Assembly: GCA_017992055.1 (NCBI GenBank)
Contig: JAGOPK010000004.1
Location: 238,165-302,164, forward strand
DNA: 64,000 nt
Source of the DNA: Burkholderiaceae bacterium
GTDB lineage: Bacteria > Pseudomonadota > Gammaproteobacteria > Burkholderiales > Burkholderiaceae_C
Direction: 5' to 3'
Shown here piece by piece: positions 32,266-40,355 of this stretch. The position numbers and the translations under genes were made by a program. The number at the start of each line of letters is the position of its first letter. Positions within the stretch are counted from its first letter, which is position 1. The notes under the pieces are model-generated. The model saw nothing but the letters and a program-made list of their open reading frames with translations, was not told the origin of the DNA and ran no database searches.

Positions 32266-34047
32266 TCAGAGGTGGTCCAGCAGGTGGCGGAAGGCGTCCA
32301 CGCACAGCTGGGCATCGTGGGCGCTGATGGATTCCAGCGGGTTGTGGCTGATGCCGGCATTGCCGCCGCGCACGAACAGCATGGCCTGGGGCATCACGCG
32401 GTGCAGCTGCATGGCATCGTGGCCGGCGCCGCTGGGCAGGCGGTGCACCGGCAGGCCGAGGGCGCGCACCGCCTCTTCCCAGCGCGCCTGCCAGGCGGGG
32501 GCCGAGGGCGCTGCGGCGGCGACCATGGTTTCTTCGAGCGACAAGGCCACGCGGCGGCGCTCGGCAATGCGCTGGGCCTGCTGGCGCACATCGGCCACCA
32601 GGGCATTGCGCTGGGCATCGGTGGGCGCGCGCAGGTCCAGGCTGAAGCGGCATTCACCGGGCACGACGTTGATCGAGCCATTGGGCACCTGCAGCTGGCC
32701 GACCGTGGCCACCGAGCCCTCGTCGGCCGCGGCCCGGCTCTCGGCATACAGCGCCAGCTCGGCCGCGGCGGTGGCGGCATCGCGCCGGCGGTTCATCGGC
32801 GTGGTGCCAGCATGGCTGGCCACGCCCTCGTAGCGGCCCAGGTAGCGGGCGCTGCCGTTGATGGACGTGACCACGCCCAGCGGCAGATCCAGATCGTCCA
32901 GCACCGGGCCCTGCTCGATGTGCACTTCCACAAAGCCCAGGTAGCGCGCCGGATCACGCTGCTCGGCGGCGATGGCCTGCAGCGTGCCGGGCAGGCCGGC
33001 CTCGACCATGGCCTGGCGCATGGTGATGCCATCGGCATCCACCTGCTCCAGCCAGGCCGGGTCGAAATGGCCGGTGAGCGCGCCTGAGCCCAGGAAGGTG
33101 GCCTTGTAGCGCTGGCCTTCCTCCTCGGCAAAGGCCACGATCTCCAGGCCATGGCGTGGCCGCTGCCCGGCGGCACGCAGGCCACGCACCACGGCCAGCG
33201 GCACCAGGATGCCCAGGCGGCCGTCGTACTTTCCGCCGTTGCGCACGGTGTCGTAATGGCTGCCGGTGAGCAGGCGCGGCGCCGCGGCATCGCTGCCCAG
33301 CAGCACGCCGACCACATTGCCCACCGCGTCGATGCGCACCTCGTCGCAGCCGGCCTCGGTCATCCACTGCGCCAGCTGGGCGGCGCAGGCGCGGTGGGCC
33401 TCGGTCAGATAGGTCACGGTCAGCTGGCCGGCCTCGGCATAGGCCGGCTCTGTGTGCGCGGCCAGGGCCTCGTGCCAGTCCCACACCTGTTCGCCATCGG
33501 CGATGGGCTCGCCGAACTTCTCGGCCAGGCGGATCTCGGCGATGCGGTGGATGTTGCGCAGGCATTCGGCAAACTCGAACTCACGCGTGCCACGCAGCCG
33601 GCGCTCGAAGCTGGCGATGATCTGCGCGCGTGTCAGGCCCAGGCCGCGCGGGCCGCGCACGGCCAGGATGAAAGGCCAGCCGAACCTGGCGTTGTAGTCG
33701 GCATTGAGCTGCTGCAGCCGAGCAAATTCTTCGGGCGTGCAATGCGTCAGGCCGGCGCGGCTTTGCTCGCCGGTGCTCTCGGCGGTGAGCGTGGCCGCCA
33801 CCATGGCCTTGCCGGCCAGCTCGGGATGGGCGCGGATCAGCGCCAGGGCCTGGTCTTCGGGCGCCTGGCGCACCACCTCCACCAGCGCCCGCTTCAACTG
33901 CGCCAGCGTGCGAAAGCCGCCATCGGGCCGGCGGCCGTGGGCGGCGGCGGCGATCCACGGCGAATGCTCGTAGGTGCCGTCCAGCAGCCGCGTGAAGCTG
34001 TCGCGATCGGCCCGGTTCAGCAGGTCCAGGGTCAGCGTGGTGGCCAT
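32266..34047 (-). CDS. UraD (OHCU decarboxylase)–allantoate amidohydrolase fusion
   Basis: The 593-residue protein joins two enzymes. Residues about 1–170 are 2-oxo-4-hydroxy-4-carboxy-5-ureidoimidazoline decarboxylase (TYEHSPWIAAAAHGRRP, IRAHPELAGKAM and the helix FGWPFILAVRG), which forms S-allantoin. Residues about 185–593 are an M20-type amidase of the allantoate amidohydrolase/hydantoinase/carbamoylase family, with TGSHYDTVRNGGKYDGRLG, FAEEEGQRY, EVHIEQGPVL and SGAGHDAM. The enzymes act at steps separated by allantoinase, encoded just upstream by puuE. ATG 34047 begins MATTLTLDLLN. The gene lies 4 bp downstream of puuE. Fusion order is N-UraD–amidohydrolase-C. Confidence 0.88.
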   Translation of the reverse strand: MATTLTLDLLNRADRDSFTRLLDGTYEHSPWIAAAAHGRRPDGGFRTLAQLKRALVEVVRQAPEDQALALIRAHPELAGKAMVAATLTAESTGEQSRAGLTHCTPEEFARLQQLNADYNARFGWPFILAVRGPRGLGLTRAQIIASFERRLRGTREFEFAECLRNIHRIAEIRLAEKFGEPIADGEQVWDWHEALAAHTEPAYAEAGQLTVTYLTEAHRACAAQLAQWMTEAGCDEVRIDAVGNVVGVLLGSDAAAPRLLTGSHYDTVRNGGKYDGRLGILVPLAVVRGLRAAGQRPRHGLEIVAFAEEEGQRYKATFLGSGALTGHFDPAWLEQVDADGITMRQAMVEAGLPGTLQAIAAEQRDPARYLGFVEVHIEQGPVLDDLDLPLGVVTSINGSARYLGRYEGVASHAGTTPMNRRRDAATAAAELALYAESRAAADEGSVATVGQLQVPNGSINVVPGECRFSLDLRAPTDAQRNALVADVRQQAQRIAERRRVALSLEETMVAAAAPSAPAWQARWEEAVRALGLPVHRLPSGAGHDAMQLHRVMPQAMLFVRGGNAGISHNPLESISAHDAQLCVDAFRHLLDHL

Positions 34048-34051
34048 GGCT

Positions 34052-35005
34052 TCACTCCCACACGAAGGCGGTGGACGCATCAAAGGCATGCGTGGCCTGC
34101 CAGTGGCGCGCGATGTCGATGCGGCGCGTGATCCACACCCGGTCGTGGGCCTGCACATGGTCGAGAAAGCGCTGCAGCGCACGCAGGCGCCCCGGCCGGC
34201 CCAGCAGCCGGCAGTGCATGCCGATGCTCATCATCGACGGCCGGCCCTCCAGGCCCTCGGCGTAATGCACATCGAAGGCGTCCTTCAGGTACTGGAAGAA
34301 CGGGTCGCCATGGCTGTAGCCCTGGGGCAGGGCAAAGCGCATGTCGTTGCAGTCCAGCGTATAGGGCACCACCAGGTGCGGCGCCAGCGTGCCATCGCTC
34401 TTGCGCACCTGCAGCCAGAACGGCAGGTCGTCGCCGTAGTAGTCGCTGTCGTAGGCCAAGCCGCCATGCTCGGCCACCAGGCGGCGAGTGTTGGGGCTGT
34501 CGCGGCCGGTGTACCAGCCCAGCGCACGCTGGCCGGTGAGCCGCTCGATGATCTCCATGCCACGCTGCAGGTGCTCGCGCTCGATGGCCTCGTCGAGGTT
34601 CTGGTAGTGGATCCAGCGCCAGCCATGGCAGGCGATCTCATGGCCCAGCTCGACAAAGGCGGCCGTGACCTCGGGGCAGCGCTCCAGCGCCATGCTGACG
34701 CCAAACACCGTCAGCGGCAGGCCGCGGCGCTCAAACTCACGCAACAGCCGCCACACGCCCACGCGCGAGCCGTATTCGTAGATGCCCTCCATGCTCAGGT
34801 GCCGGGCCGGATAGGACGCCGGGTTGAACATCTCGGACAGGAACTGCTCGCTGCCGGCATCGCCATGCAGCACCGAGTTCTCGCCGCCTTCCTCGTAGTT
34901 CAGCACGAACTGCAGGGCCACGCGGGCCTGGCCGGGCCACTGCGGATGCGGCGGATGGCGGCCATGGCCAAGCAGGTCACGGGGATAGCGGGGGGCAGGG
35001 GTCAT
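34052..35005 (-). CDS. puuE: Allantoinase, polysaccharide-deacetylase type (PuuE)
   Basis: The 317-residue protein belongs to the NodB-like polysaccharide-deacetylase family that includes PuuE, the non-DHO-type allantoinase. Typical segments are YPRDLLGHGRHPPHPQWPG, VALQFVLNYEEGGENSVLHGD, EIACHGWRWIHYQ, and SIGMHCRLLGRPGRLRALQRFL. It hydrolyses allantoin to allantoate in the cytoplasm. The start at ATG 35005 (MTPAPRYPRDL) fits the family; in-frame ATG 35068 is less likely. It is followed after 4 bp by the UraD–amidohydrolase fusion. It is divergent from uraH, with a hairpin-rich repeat between the two. Confidence 0.87.
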   Translation of the reverse strand: MTPAPRYPRDLLGHGRHPPHPQWPGQARVALQFVLNYEEGGENSVLHGDAGSEQFLSEMFNPASYPARHLSMEGIYEYGSRVGVWRLLREFERRGLPLTVFGVSMALERCPEVTAAFVELGHEIACHGWRWIHYQNLDEAIEREHLQRGMEIIERLTGQRALGWYTGRDSPNTRRLVAEHGGLAYDSDYYGDDLPFWLQVRKSDGTLAPHLVVPYTLDCNDMRFALPQGYSHGDPFFQYLKDAFDVHYAEGLEGRPSMMSIGMHCRLLGRPGRLRALQRFLDHVQAHDRVWITRRIDIARHWQATHAFDASTAFVWE

Positions 35006-35089
35006 CGTCGGACGGGCTGGAGCAGAGGTCTGGCACGGCAGATGCAAGTCGCGGGCCTTCGATAGCATAAGCGCCCCTCTCAAGGTGAA

Positions 35090-35160
35090 CCGGCTTTGCC
35101 GGGCAGCTTGAACCCCCGCGGGGGGCGGGCTGGGCGCAGCCCGGCCCTGGGGGCCCCCAC
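35090..35160. repeat. GC-rich REP-like hairpin cluster between puuE and uraH
   Basis: Four inverted repeats stand in 71 bp: CCGGC-TTT-GCCGG (35090–35102), CCCCCGCGGGGG (35113–35124), CGGGCT-GGGCGC-AGCCCG (35126–35143) and TGGGGGCCCCCA (35148–35159). Such compound GC-rich palindromes are the usual form of repetitive extragenic elements in Burkholderiales. It lies immediately before the ribosome-binding site of uraH. Only one copy is seen here, so its repetitive nature is inferred. Confidence 0.5.
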
Positions 35161-35175
35161 AAGGAGAACAGTTTC

Positions 35176-35529
35176 ATGGGCCACCTCAGCACCCATGTGC
35201 TCGACACGATGAACGGCTGCCCCGCCGCCGGCATGGCGGTGACGCTGCAGCGCGTGCATGCCGGCCACACCGAAACGGTGCGCACCCTGACCCTCAACGC
35301 CGACGGCCGCGCCGACGGCCCACTGCTGGATGCGCAGGCCATGGCCGTGGGCCGCTGGCGGTTGCTGTTCGAGGTGGCGCCCTATTTCCGTGCACGCGGC
35401 GTGGACCTGCCCGAGCCGGCCTTCCTCGACACGGTGCAGCTGGACTTCGGCATCGCCGACGCCGCCGGCCACTACCACGTGCCGCTGCTGGTCAGCCCCT
35501 GGGCCTATTCCACCTACCGCGGCTCCTGA
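35176..35529 (+). CDS. uraH: 5-hydroxyisourate hydrolase (transthyretin-like)
   Basis: The 117-residue protein matches the HIUase/transthyretin fold. It opens MGHLSTHVLDTMNGCPAAGM, where the His in THVLD is catalytic, and ends in the diagnostic YRGS. Arg and His of the active site are expected in GRADGPLLD and GHYHVPLLVSPW. It hydrolyses 5-hydroxyisourate, the product of urate oxidation by PuuD, to the substrate of UraD. The start has AAGGAGAAC upstream at 35160–35169. It is divergent from puuE and begins a transcript that probably includes the Bug-type protein and puuD. Confidence 0.92.
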   Translation: MGHLSTHVLDTMNGCPAAGMAVTLQRVHAGHTETVRTLTLNADGRADGPLLDAQAMAVGRWRLLFEVAPYFRARGVDLPEPAFLDTVQLDFGIADAAGHYHVPLLVSPWAYSTYRGS

Positions 35530-35602
35530 GCCCGGCCCGGCTGCGGCACGGGGCTTGCTGCGACGGTCGCCCATGACCAGAGGACGACCGGAGGAGAACC
35601 GC

Positions 35603-36583
35603 ATGCCCCAGACCCCTGAACGCCGCACCGCGATTGCCGCCATCGCCAGCATCGCCGCCGCCGCGCTGCTGGCGGCCGGCACGGCCCAGGCCGCCTGGCC
35701 CGAGAAGCCGGTGCGCCTGGTCGTCACCTTCGCCGCCGGCGGCGCCAGCGACATCGTCGCCCGCACCATCGCCGAGCCGCTGGCCAAGGCCCTGGGCCAG
35801 CCGGTGGTGGTGGACAACAAGCCCGGCGCCGGCGGCACCATCGGCGGCTCGGAGGTGATGCGCGCCGCGCCGGACGGCTACACGCTGATGCTGTCGAACT
35901 CGACGCCGCTGTCCATCGGCCCGTTCACCGTGCCCAAGCCGCCCTACGACCCGGTCAAGCAATTCAGCCACATCGCCATGCTGGGCGTGGCGCCGGTGGC
36001 CATCATGGCCAACCCCAAGAGCGGCCCGGCGACGCTGAAAGACCTGCCCAAGGCCGCGGCCGGCGCGGCCGGCTACAGCTTCGGCAGCGGCGGGCCGGGC
36101 TCCATCGGCCACATCGTCGGCGAGATGGCCAAGGACGCGATGAACTTCGGCATGGTGCACGTGCCCTACCGCGGCGGCGCGCCCATGACCACCGACCTGA
36201 TCGCCGGCACCATCCCGGTGGGCATCGACGTCATCACCGCCTATGTGCCGATGATGAAAGCCGGCCAGATCAAGGCCCTGGCCGTGACCTCGCGCCAGCG
36301 CACGCAACTGGCGCCCGACGTGCCCACGGTGGTGGAGCTGGGCCTGCCCAAGCTGGTGGCCGAAAACTACTTCGGCGTCTCGGGCCCGGCCGGCCTGCCG
36401 GCGGAGGTGAGCAACAAGCTGGCGCGGGCGCTGGAGGCCATCGTGACCGACCCGGCCATCGTCAAGCGCTTCGAGGAACTGGGCATCACGCCGCTGAAGC
36501 TGTCGGGCGCCGAGTTCTCGGCCTTCGTCGCCCGGCAGATCACCGACTGGGCGCCGGCCATCAAGGCCGCCGACCTGAAATAA
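35603..36583 (+). CDS. Bug-family tripartite tricarboxylate transporter substrate-binding protein
   Basis: The 326-residue protein has a Sec signal peptide (AIASIAAAALLAAGTAQAA) and then WPEKPVRLVVTFAAGGASDIVARTIAEPL, the Bug/TctC family opening, with VVDNKPGAGGTIGG and VPYRGGAPMTTDLIAG. It should bind a carboxylate or a related anion in the periplasm. No TctA/TctB membrane subunits are in the window. The position between uraH and puuD suggests a purine-related ligand such as urate or allantoate, which is inferred. ATG 35603 has GGAGGAG about 7 bases upstream. Confidence 0.85.
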   Translation: MPQTPERRTAIAAIASIAAAALLAAGTAQAAWPEKPVRLVVTFAAGGASDIVARTIAEPLAKALGQPVVVDNKPGAGGTIGGSEVMRAAPDGYTLMLSNSTPLSIGPFTVPKPPYDPVKQFSHIAMLGVAPVAIMANPKSGPATLKDLPKAAAGAAGYSFGSGGPGSIGHIVGEMAKDAMNFGMVHVPYRGGAPMTTDLIAGTIPVGIDVITAYVPMMKAGQIKALAVTSRQRTQLAPDVPTVVELGLPKLVAENYFGVSGPAGLPAEVSNKLARALEAIVTDPAIVKRFEELGITPLKLSGAEFSAFVARQITDWAPAIKAADLK

Positions 36584-36642
36584 GCCTGCGCCGCTGAGGT
36601 ATACCCGGGCCTGGCGCCACCCCACTTCTTCTGCTGCTTCCG

Positions 36643-37839
36643 ATGGATTCTTACCTGCTCGACTGGGCCAACCTGCTGCTGCGCTGGGCCCATGTGATCG
36701 TCGCCATCGCCTGGATCGGCTCGTCGTTCTACTTCGTCTTTCTCGACAACAGCCTGACCCCGCCCGACGACCCGGAGCTGAAGGCCAAGGGCGTGGGCGG
36801 CGAGCTGTGGGCGGTGCACGGCGGCGGCTTCTACCACCCGCAGAAGTACCCGGTGGCGCCCAAGAGCCTGCCGCCGCATCTGCACTGGTTTTTCTGGGAG
36901 AGCTACAGCACCTGGCTCACCGGCTTTGGCCTGTTCACGGTGCTGTACCTGTTCAATGCCAGCAGCTTTCTGATCGACAAGAGCGTGCACGCCTGGTCGC
37001 CGGGCGTGGCCATTGCCACGGCGCTGGGATTTCTGGTGGTGTTCTGGATCGTCTACGACGCGGTCTGCCGCACCCTGGGCCGTGGCCCGCGGGGCGATGC
37101 CATCGTCGGCGCGGTGGTGGCCGGCGTGGTGGTGCTGGCGGCCTGGCTGGCCTGCCAGCTGTTTGCCGGGCGCGCGGCCTTCTTGCTGGTGGGCGCGATG
37201 ATGGCCACGGCCATGAGCGCCAACGTGTTCTTCTGGATCATCCCGGGCCAGAAGACGGTGATCGCGCAGATCAAGGCCGGCCAGCCGGTGGACCCCATCC
37301 ACGGCCAGCGCGGCAAGCAGCGCAGCGTGCACAACACCTATTTCACGCTGCCGGTGCTGATTGCCATGCTCAGCAACCACTATGGCTGGCTGTACCAGGG
37401 GCCGCACAACTGGCTGGTGCTGGTGGCGCTGATGCTGGCCGGCGCGCTGATCCGCCACAGCTTTGTGGCCCGCCACAAGGCGCTGGTGCAGGGCAGGCGT
37501 GTGCCCTGGGAGCATGCAGTGATCGGCTGCCTGCTGCTGCTGGGCCTGGCCGTGTGGCTGGCACCGGCGCCCAGGCCGGCCGTGGCAGCCGGCGCGCCGG
37601 TGCCCACGCTGGCCCAAGTGCAGGCCGTGGTGGCCCAGCGCTGCGTGCTGTGCCATGGCGAGCAGGTGCAGCAGAAAAACGTGGCCCTGCACACGCCCGA
37701 GCTGCTGCGCCAGCACGCCCAGGCCGTCTACCAGCAGGTGGCGGTGCTGAAACTGATGCCGCTGAACAATGCCACGCAGATCACCGACGAGGAGCGGGGG
37801 CTGGTCAAGCGGTGGTTTGAGGCGCGCGCCCAGGACTGA
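36643..37839 (+). CDS. puuD: Urate hydroxylase PuuD with C-terminal cytochrome c domain
   Basis: The 398-residue protein has about eight membrane helices (residues 10–310), including LLRWAHVIVAIAWIGSSFYFVFLDN and WAVHGGGFYHPQKY, the conserved PuuD features. A cytochrome c-like domain with the heme motif CVLCH and an axial-type methionine in LKLMPLNN follows near the C-terminus. PuuD oxidises urate to 5-hydroxyisourate at the membrane and passes electrons to the respiratory chain. UraH, UraD and PuuE, all encoded nearby, carry out the next steps. The gene is 59 bp downstream of the Bug-protein gene. It is the last high-GC gene before the cassette array. Confidence 0.88.
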   Translation: MDSYLLDWANLLLRWAHVIVAIAWIGSSFYFVFLDNSLTPPDDPELKAKGVGGELWAVHGGGFYHPQKYPVAPKSLPPHLHWFFWESYSTWLTGFGLFTVLYLFNASSFLIDKSVHAWSPGVAIATALGFLVVFWIVYDAVCRTLGRGPRGDAIVGAVVAGVVVLAAWLACQLFAGRAAFLLVGAMMATAMSANVFFWIIPGQKTVIAQIKAGQPVDPIHGQRGKQRSVHNTYFTLPVLIAMLSNHYGWLYQGPHNWLVLVALMLAGALIRHSFVARHKALVQGRRVPWEHAVIGCLLLLGLAVWLAPAPRPAVAAGAPVPTLAQVQAVVAQRCVLCHGEQVQQKNVALHTPELLRQHAQAVYQQVAVLKLMPLNNATQITDEERGLVKRWFEARAQD

Positions 37840-37854
37840 GCAGTTCTTGAATCT

Positions 37855-37870
37855 GTACGCGCCGGCGTAC
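37855..37870. repeat. Inverted repeat after puuD
   Basis: GTACGC-GCCG-GCGTAC (37855–37870) is a 6-bp stem with a 4-base loop, 15 bp after puuD. It could be a terminator stem but lacks a T-run. It also marks the end of the high-GC chromosomal flank before the lower-GC cassette region. Confidence 0.35.
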
Positions 37871-37932
37871 GGCTCAGTCGATGACCAGGGGGCCCTTCGA
37901 AAGACCTGACTCCGCCGGGCAGTTATGAGCCT

Positions 37933-38256
37933 TCAAGGCTGACCGACAACAACCTCGCTGATCTGGATCACTGGGGCCTGATCCGTGTAATTGGCAATGT
38001 CGGCCATGATTTCCTGCATGTGAGGCCCCATGCCTGCCTGGAAAGCCTCCACTGAATCGCAGTAGATGTGGCACATGCCGACGTAGGTGGCGGGTTCCCC
38101 TGGGCCGCCACCGGCCAGGCCCTTGTCCACCGTGTAGAACCTGCAGCTGTCACCCATCCGCGCCTTGACCAGCGGCATGTGTTTGTCTCGGTAATAGGCA
38201 TGGTCAAAACGGGCACCAGGCTTGTTTGGGTACATCACACTGACCTTGATCATCAT
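37933..38256 (-). CDS. EthD-family protein, possibly the distal cassette
   Basis: The 107-residue protein matches the EthD/ferredoxin-like dimeric alpha-beta barrel family: IKVSVMYPNKPGARFDHAYYRDKHMPLVKARMG is characteristic, with the conserved tyrosine/histidine pattern YYRDKHMP. Members are small enzymes or accessory proteins of degradation pathways. A GGAGAC-like ribosome-binding site precedes ATG 38256. It lies on the minus strand just beyond the last recognisable attC remnant and has the lower GC of the cassettes, so it may be an old cassette that lost its attC site. No clear attC follows its stop. Confidence 0.7.
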   Translation of the reverse strand: MMIKVSVMYPNKPGARFDHAYYRDKHMPLVKARMGDSCRFYTVDKGLAGGGPGEPATYVGMCHIYCDSVEAFQAGMGPHMQEIMADIANYTDQAPVIQISEVVVGQP

Positions 38257-38339
38257 TTGTCTCCGGGGTGGGTGGCTTCGGGGCCGGGACGGTCATCGTG
38301 CATCAGAACGGATGTGCGGTCCAATGCAGGTTTGTCACC

Positions 38340-38424
38340 TGAGAGTATGCAACCACGGGCCAGTGGTGGATTGGCGGACCGTTGACCCGATTCCACAATG
38401 GATCTGGTTGATAAATTGATCAAG
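38340..38424 (-). other. Degenerate attC remnant after DUF1398 gene
   Basis: CCACAATGGATCTGGTTGAT and following bases (38393–38424) align with the end of the good attC sites (CCGCAATGGGTCCGGTTGAG), and GGACCGTTG at 38377–38385 matches their other arm. Core bases are altered, so it is probably inactive. The DUF1398 stop codon lies at the position expected for a cassette. Confidence 0.45.
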
Positions 38425-38827
38425 TGTCAGTGCGCTCGGCACCTGGAAACCACTCGATATGCTGATCCCCTTGCCGGCCAAGGTAGGTCACGCGCTTTCC
38501 ACCTAGAAATGCAAAGTACCCCGCCACCCCGGCCTGCACGGCACGACGCGAGAAATCCTTGAACTTCTGGCCATTCTGCTGACTGTCCACAATGGCAGCC
38601 CGCAGTGCCACCTTGTCCAACTGTGGCGCAATGGGCTGCAGCGCATCGAGAAGCAAGGGAACCCTGACCACCCCGCCCTCAATGCCATAGAGCTGCATCT
38701 GCAGGCAAGCGTAGTCGACATGATAATACTCGACCCCCTCTGCGATCAGTCTGCCGACAATTTCTGGGAAGGGAATCTCGCCAGTGACTGTTGCTTGGCC
38801 AAGCCGGCTGATGATGTTCGCGTTCAT
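38420..38827 (-). CDS. DUF1398-family protein (cassette gene)
   Basis: The 135-residue protein contains EIVGRLIAEGVEYYHVDYAC, ending with SRRAVQAGVAGYFAFLGGKRVTYLGRQGDQHIEWFPG; this resembles the DUF1398/YbcV family of small proteins of unknown function. ATG 38827 (MNANIISRLGQ) is used. The frame stays open upstream into the neighbouring attC sequence, but those codons are not part of the gene. The stop lies in a degenerate attC. There is no separate promoter visible. Confidence 0.7.
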   Translation of the reverse strand: MNANIISRLGQATVTGEIPFPEIVGRLIAEGVEYYHVDYACLQMQLYGIEGGVVRVPLLLDALQPIAPQLDKVALRAAIVDSQQNGQKFKDFSRRAVQAGVAGYFAFLGGKRVTYLGRQGDQHIEWFPGAERTDT

Positions 38828-38865
38828 TTGAACTTCAGGGGCGACAAGCGTGCAGCGGTTGAAAT

Positions 38866-38919
38866 CTAAGGCCCAGTCAGCTGCATGCCGCACCGGCCTG
38901 GTTGAGCGAATGATTAGGC
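38866..38919 (-). other. Degenerate/partial attC site
   Basis: CATGCCGCACC at 38884–38894, then GGTTGAGCGAATG and ATTAGGC (38913–38919), match the R''/L'' end of the good sites, and AAGGCCCAG (38867–38875) matches the centre. The other arm is lost. It terminates the VOC cassette, whose TAA stop is inside the core. Confidence 0.6.
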
Positions 38920-39288
38920 AGCGCTGTTGTGGCAGACGGCTTCGATGTTGTGACCGTCTGGCCCAATCACAAACGCCGCATAGTAATTTGGATGATAGTG
39001 AGGGCGCAAGCCAGGCGGCCCGTTGTCTTTACCGCCTGCAGCCAGGGCCGCGAGATAGAAAGCATCGACCTGCTCTCTTGTTCTGGCAGAAAAGGCCAGA
39101 TGAAGATGTGCTGGCCGTTCGTTGGATTTGAAGAGACACAACGATGGCTGGTCGGCGCAAACCAGTTCAACGCCATACTCGGGCGATCCTTCCGATCCAA
39201 GTTTTACACCAAGCGGCGCCAATGCGCTGAGGAAGAAGTTCTTACTCGCAACATAGTCGCTGACACCGAACTTGACGTGATCAAACAT
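38914..39288 (-). CDS. VOC/glyoxalase-family protein (cassette gene)
   Basis: The 124-residue protein fits the vicinal-oxygen-chelate fold: MFDHVKFGVSDYVASKNFFLSALAPLG opens the first beta-alpha-beta unit, with His in FDHV as a likely metal ligand, and HLHLAFSARTREQVDAFYLAA opens the second. PNYYAAFVIGPDGHNIEAVCH is the usual end with a metal-binding Glu. It could be a lyase, dioxygenase or antibiotic-binding protein. A GGGAGG ribosome-binding site precedes ATG 39288. The stop codon TAA lies inside attC core GCCTAAT, the standard cassette arrangement. Confidence 0.8.
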   Translation of the reverse strand: MFDHVKFGVSDYVASKNFFLSALAPLGVKLGSEGSPEYGVELVCADQPSLCLFKSNERPAHLHLAFSARTREQVDAFYLAALAAGGKDNGPPGLRPHYHPNYYAAFVIGPDGHNIEAVCHNSAA

Positions 39289-39323
39289 TCATCCTCCCGA
39301 TGTGCCGAGATCTCGGTCTCGCT

Positions 39324-39434
39324 GCTCGACATTTGAGCCAACCGGACCGTGCAGTATGTGGCCAAAAGCCCCGAATGAAATGACGGGCTTCTGGCCGCAT
39401 GCCGCAATGGCTCCGGTTGAGCGAATGGTCAGGC
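39324..39434 (-). other. attC site b (111 bp)
   Basis: It runs from a variant core GCTCGAC (39324–39330) to GTCAGGC (39428–39434) with the central complementary arms CAAAAGCCC and CGGGCTTCTGGCC. It is shifted slightly from the consensus copies and both cores carry one or two changes. It terminates the GNAT cassette. Confidence 0.75.
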
Positions 39435-39854
39435 CTCTGTTTTTAGCATGAGATACTTGACAATGCCATTTGGATAGCCCGCAATGCTTGCAATGGGACC
39501 ATAGCCGTGCTTCCGGTAGAAGCCTGGCGCTTGGTAGCTTAGGGTTGTGAGATAGAACAACTTGCAGCCACGCTGGCGCGCATGACTCTCGAACTTGATC
39601 AAAAGACCAGAGCCGACACCATTATTCCTAGATTCCGGTGCGACCCAGAGTTCCAACAGTTCGCAGCATTGGCCCCAGGTTCTACCTATCGCGCCACCGA
39701 TCAGTTTTCCTTCGTCATCCGTTGCCGAAGCTGCCAAAGACTTGACCTCGGAAAGCGAGGGTGCAACCGAGAAGTTGTATTCATCAAGGCCCTTGTCCAC
39801 TGCGCTGGCCACTGCGTCGGAGGGCTCGTCGGCTGTTGTGTAGGTGATTGCCAT
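39429..39854 (-). CDS. GNAT-family N-acetyltransferase (cassette gene)
   Basis: The 141-residue protein has the GNAT core: GKLIGGAIGRTWGQCCELLELWVAPE, then the acetyl-CoA loop SRNNGVGSGLLIKFESHARQRGC (an R/Q-x-x-G-x-G/A type loop), then LSYQAPGFYRKHGYGPIA. The substrate may be an amine, amino acid or drug. ATG 39854 begins MAITYTTADEP. The stop TGA is within the attC core (GCC-TGA-C), as in the other cassettes. Such acetyltransferases are among the most common known cassette genes, including aminoglycoside-modifying types, but this one shows no specific resistance signature. Confidence 0.83.
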   Translation of the reverse strand: MAITYTTADEPSDAVASAVDKGLDEYNFSVAPSLSEVKSLAASATDDEGKLIGGAIGRTWGQCCELLELWVAPESRNNGVGSGLLIKFESHARQRGCKLFYLTTLSYQAPGFYRKHGYGPIASIAGYPNGIVKYLMLKTEA

Positions 39855-39869
39855 GGTGTCGACTCAGAG

Positions 39870-39981
39870 GCCTAACGTTTGAGCTGACCGGACCGTTGCG
39901 GTATGTGGCTAAAGGCCCAGAATGAAATGGCGGGCCTTCAGTCGCATGCCGCAATGGATCCGGTTGAGCGAAGGATTAGGC
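39870..39981 (-). other. attC site c (112 bp)
   Basis: It runs from GCCTAAC (39870–39876) to ATTAGGC (39975–39981). The inner arms GCTAAAGGCCC and its near-complement GGGCCTTCAGTC can fold into a hairpin. It terminates the alpha/beta-hydrolase cassette. Confidence 0.85.
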
Positions 39982-40351
39982 CTCACGGCGGTGCAGGAAT
40001 TGGCGGATTGACTCTGCAACCTGCTTCGGCTGAGTGAGGGTCGGGACATGACCAGCCTGCTGCAATACTTGCAGTTCGGCGTCTTTGAGACTTGCAGCCA
40101 GCGCTCGGCCGCGTTCGAGTTGGACAATCTGATCTAGTTCCCCGTGCAGCACTAGAGTAGGTTGCTGTACCCCATCCAGCTCTGCTGTCACGTCGACTGT
40201 GGACCCCAAGATCCGCAAAGCGATAGCTGCATCCGCTGTGGCCCGCGCCAGAATCTTGCGGCCCCAGGCCTTGACGTGCTCCGAATCGGGCTCAACGATG
40301 CACAGTTGCACGAACCGCTCAATGGTCGCCGGATAGTTCGTGCGAAGGCCG

Positions 40352-40355
40352 TTAA
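40352..40355. repeat. TTAA target-site duplication, left copy
   Basis: TTAA directly borders the left end of the IS element at 40356 and is repeated at 41543–41546 on the other side. A 4-bp duplication is the usual size for IS5-family elements. Confidence 0.85.

Noticed and set aside
27488-32833. Open frame of over 1700 codons on the plus strand
   Set aside because: It runs antisense through the kinase, BNR, MoaD, TIR-like and M20 genes with a His/Gln/Arg/Gly-rich product, typical of a GC-skew artefact.
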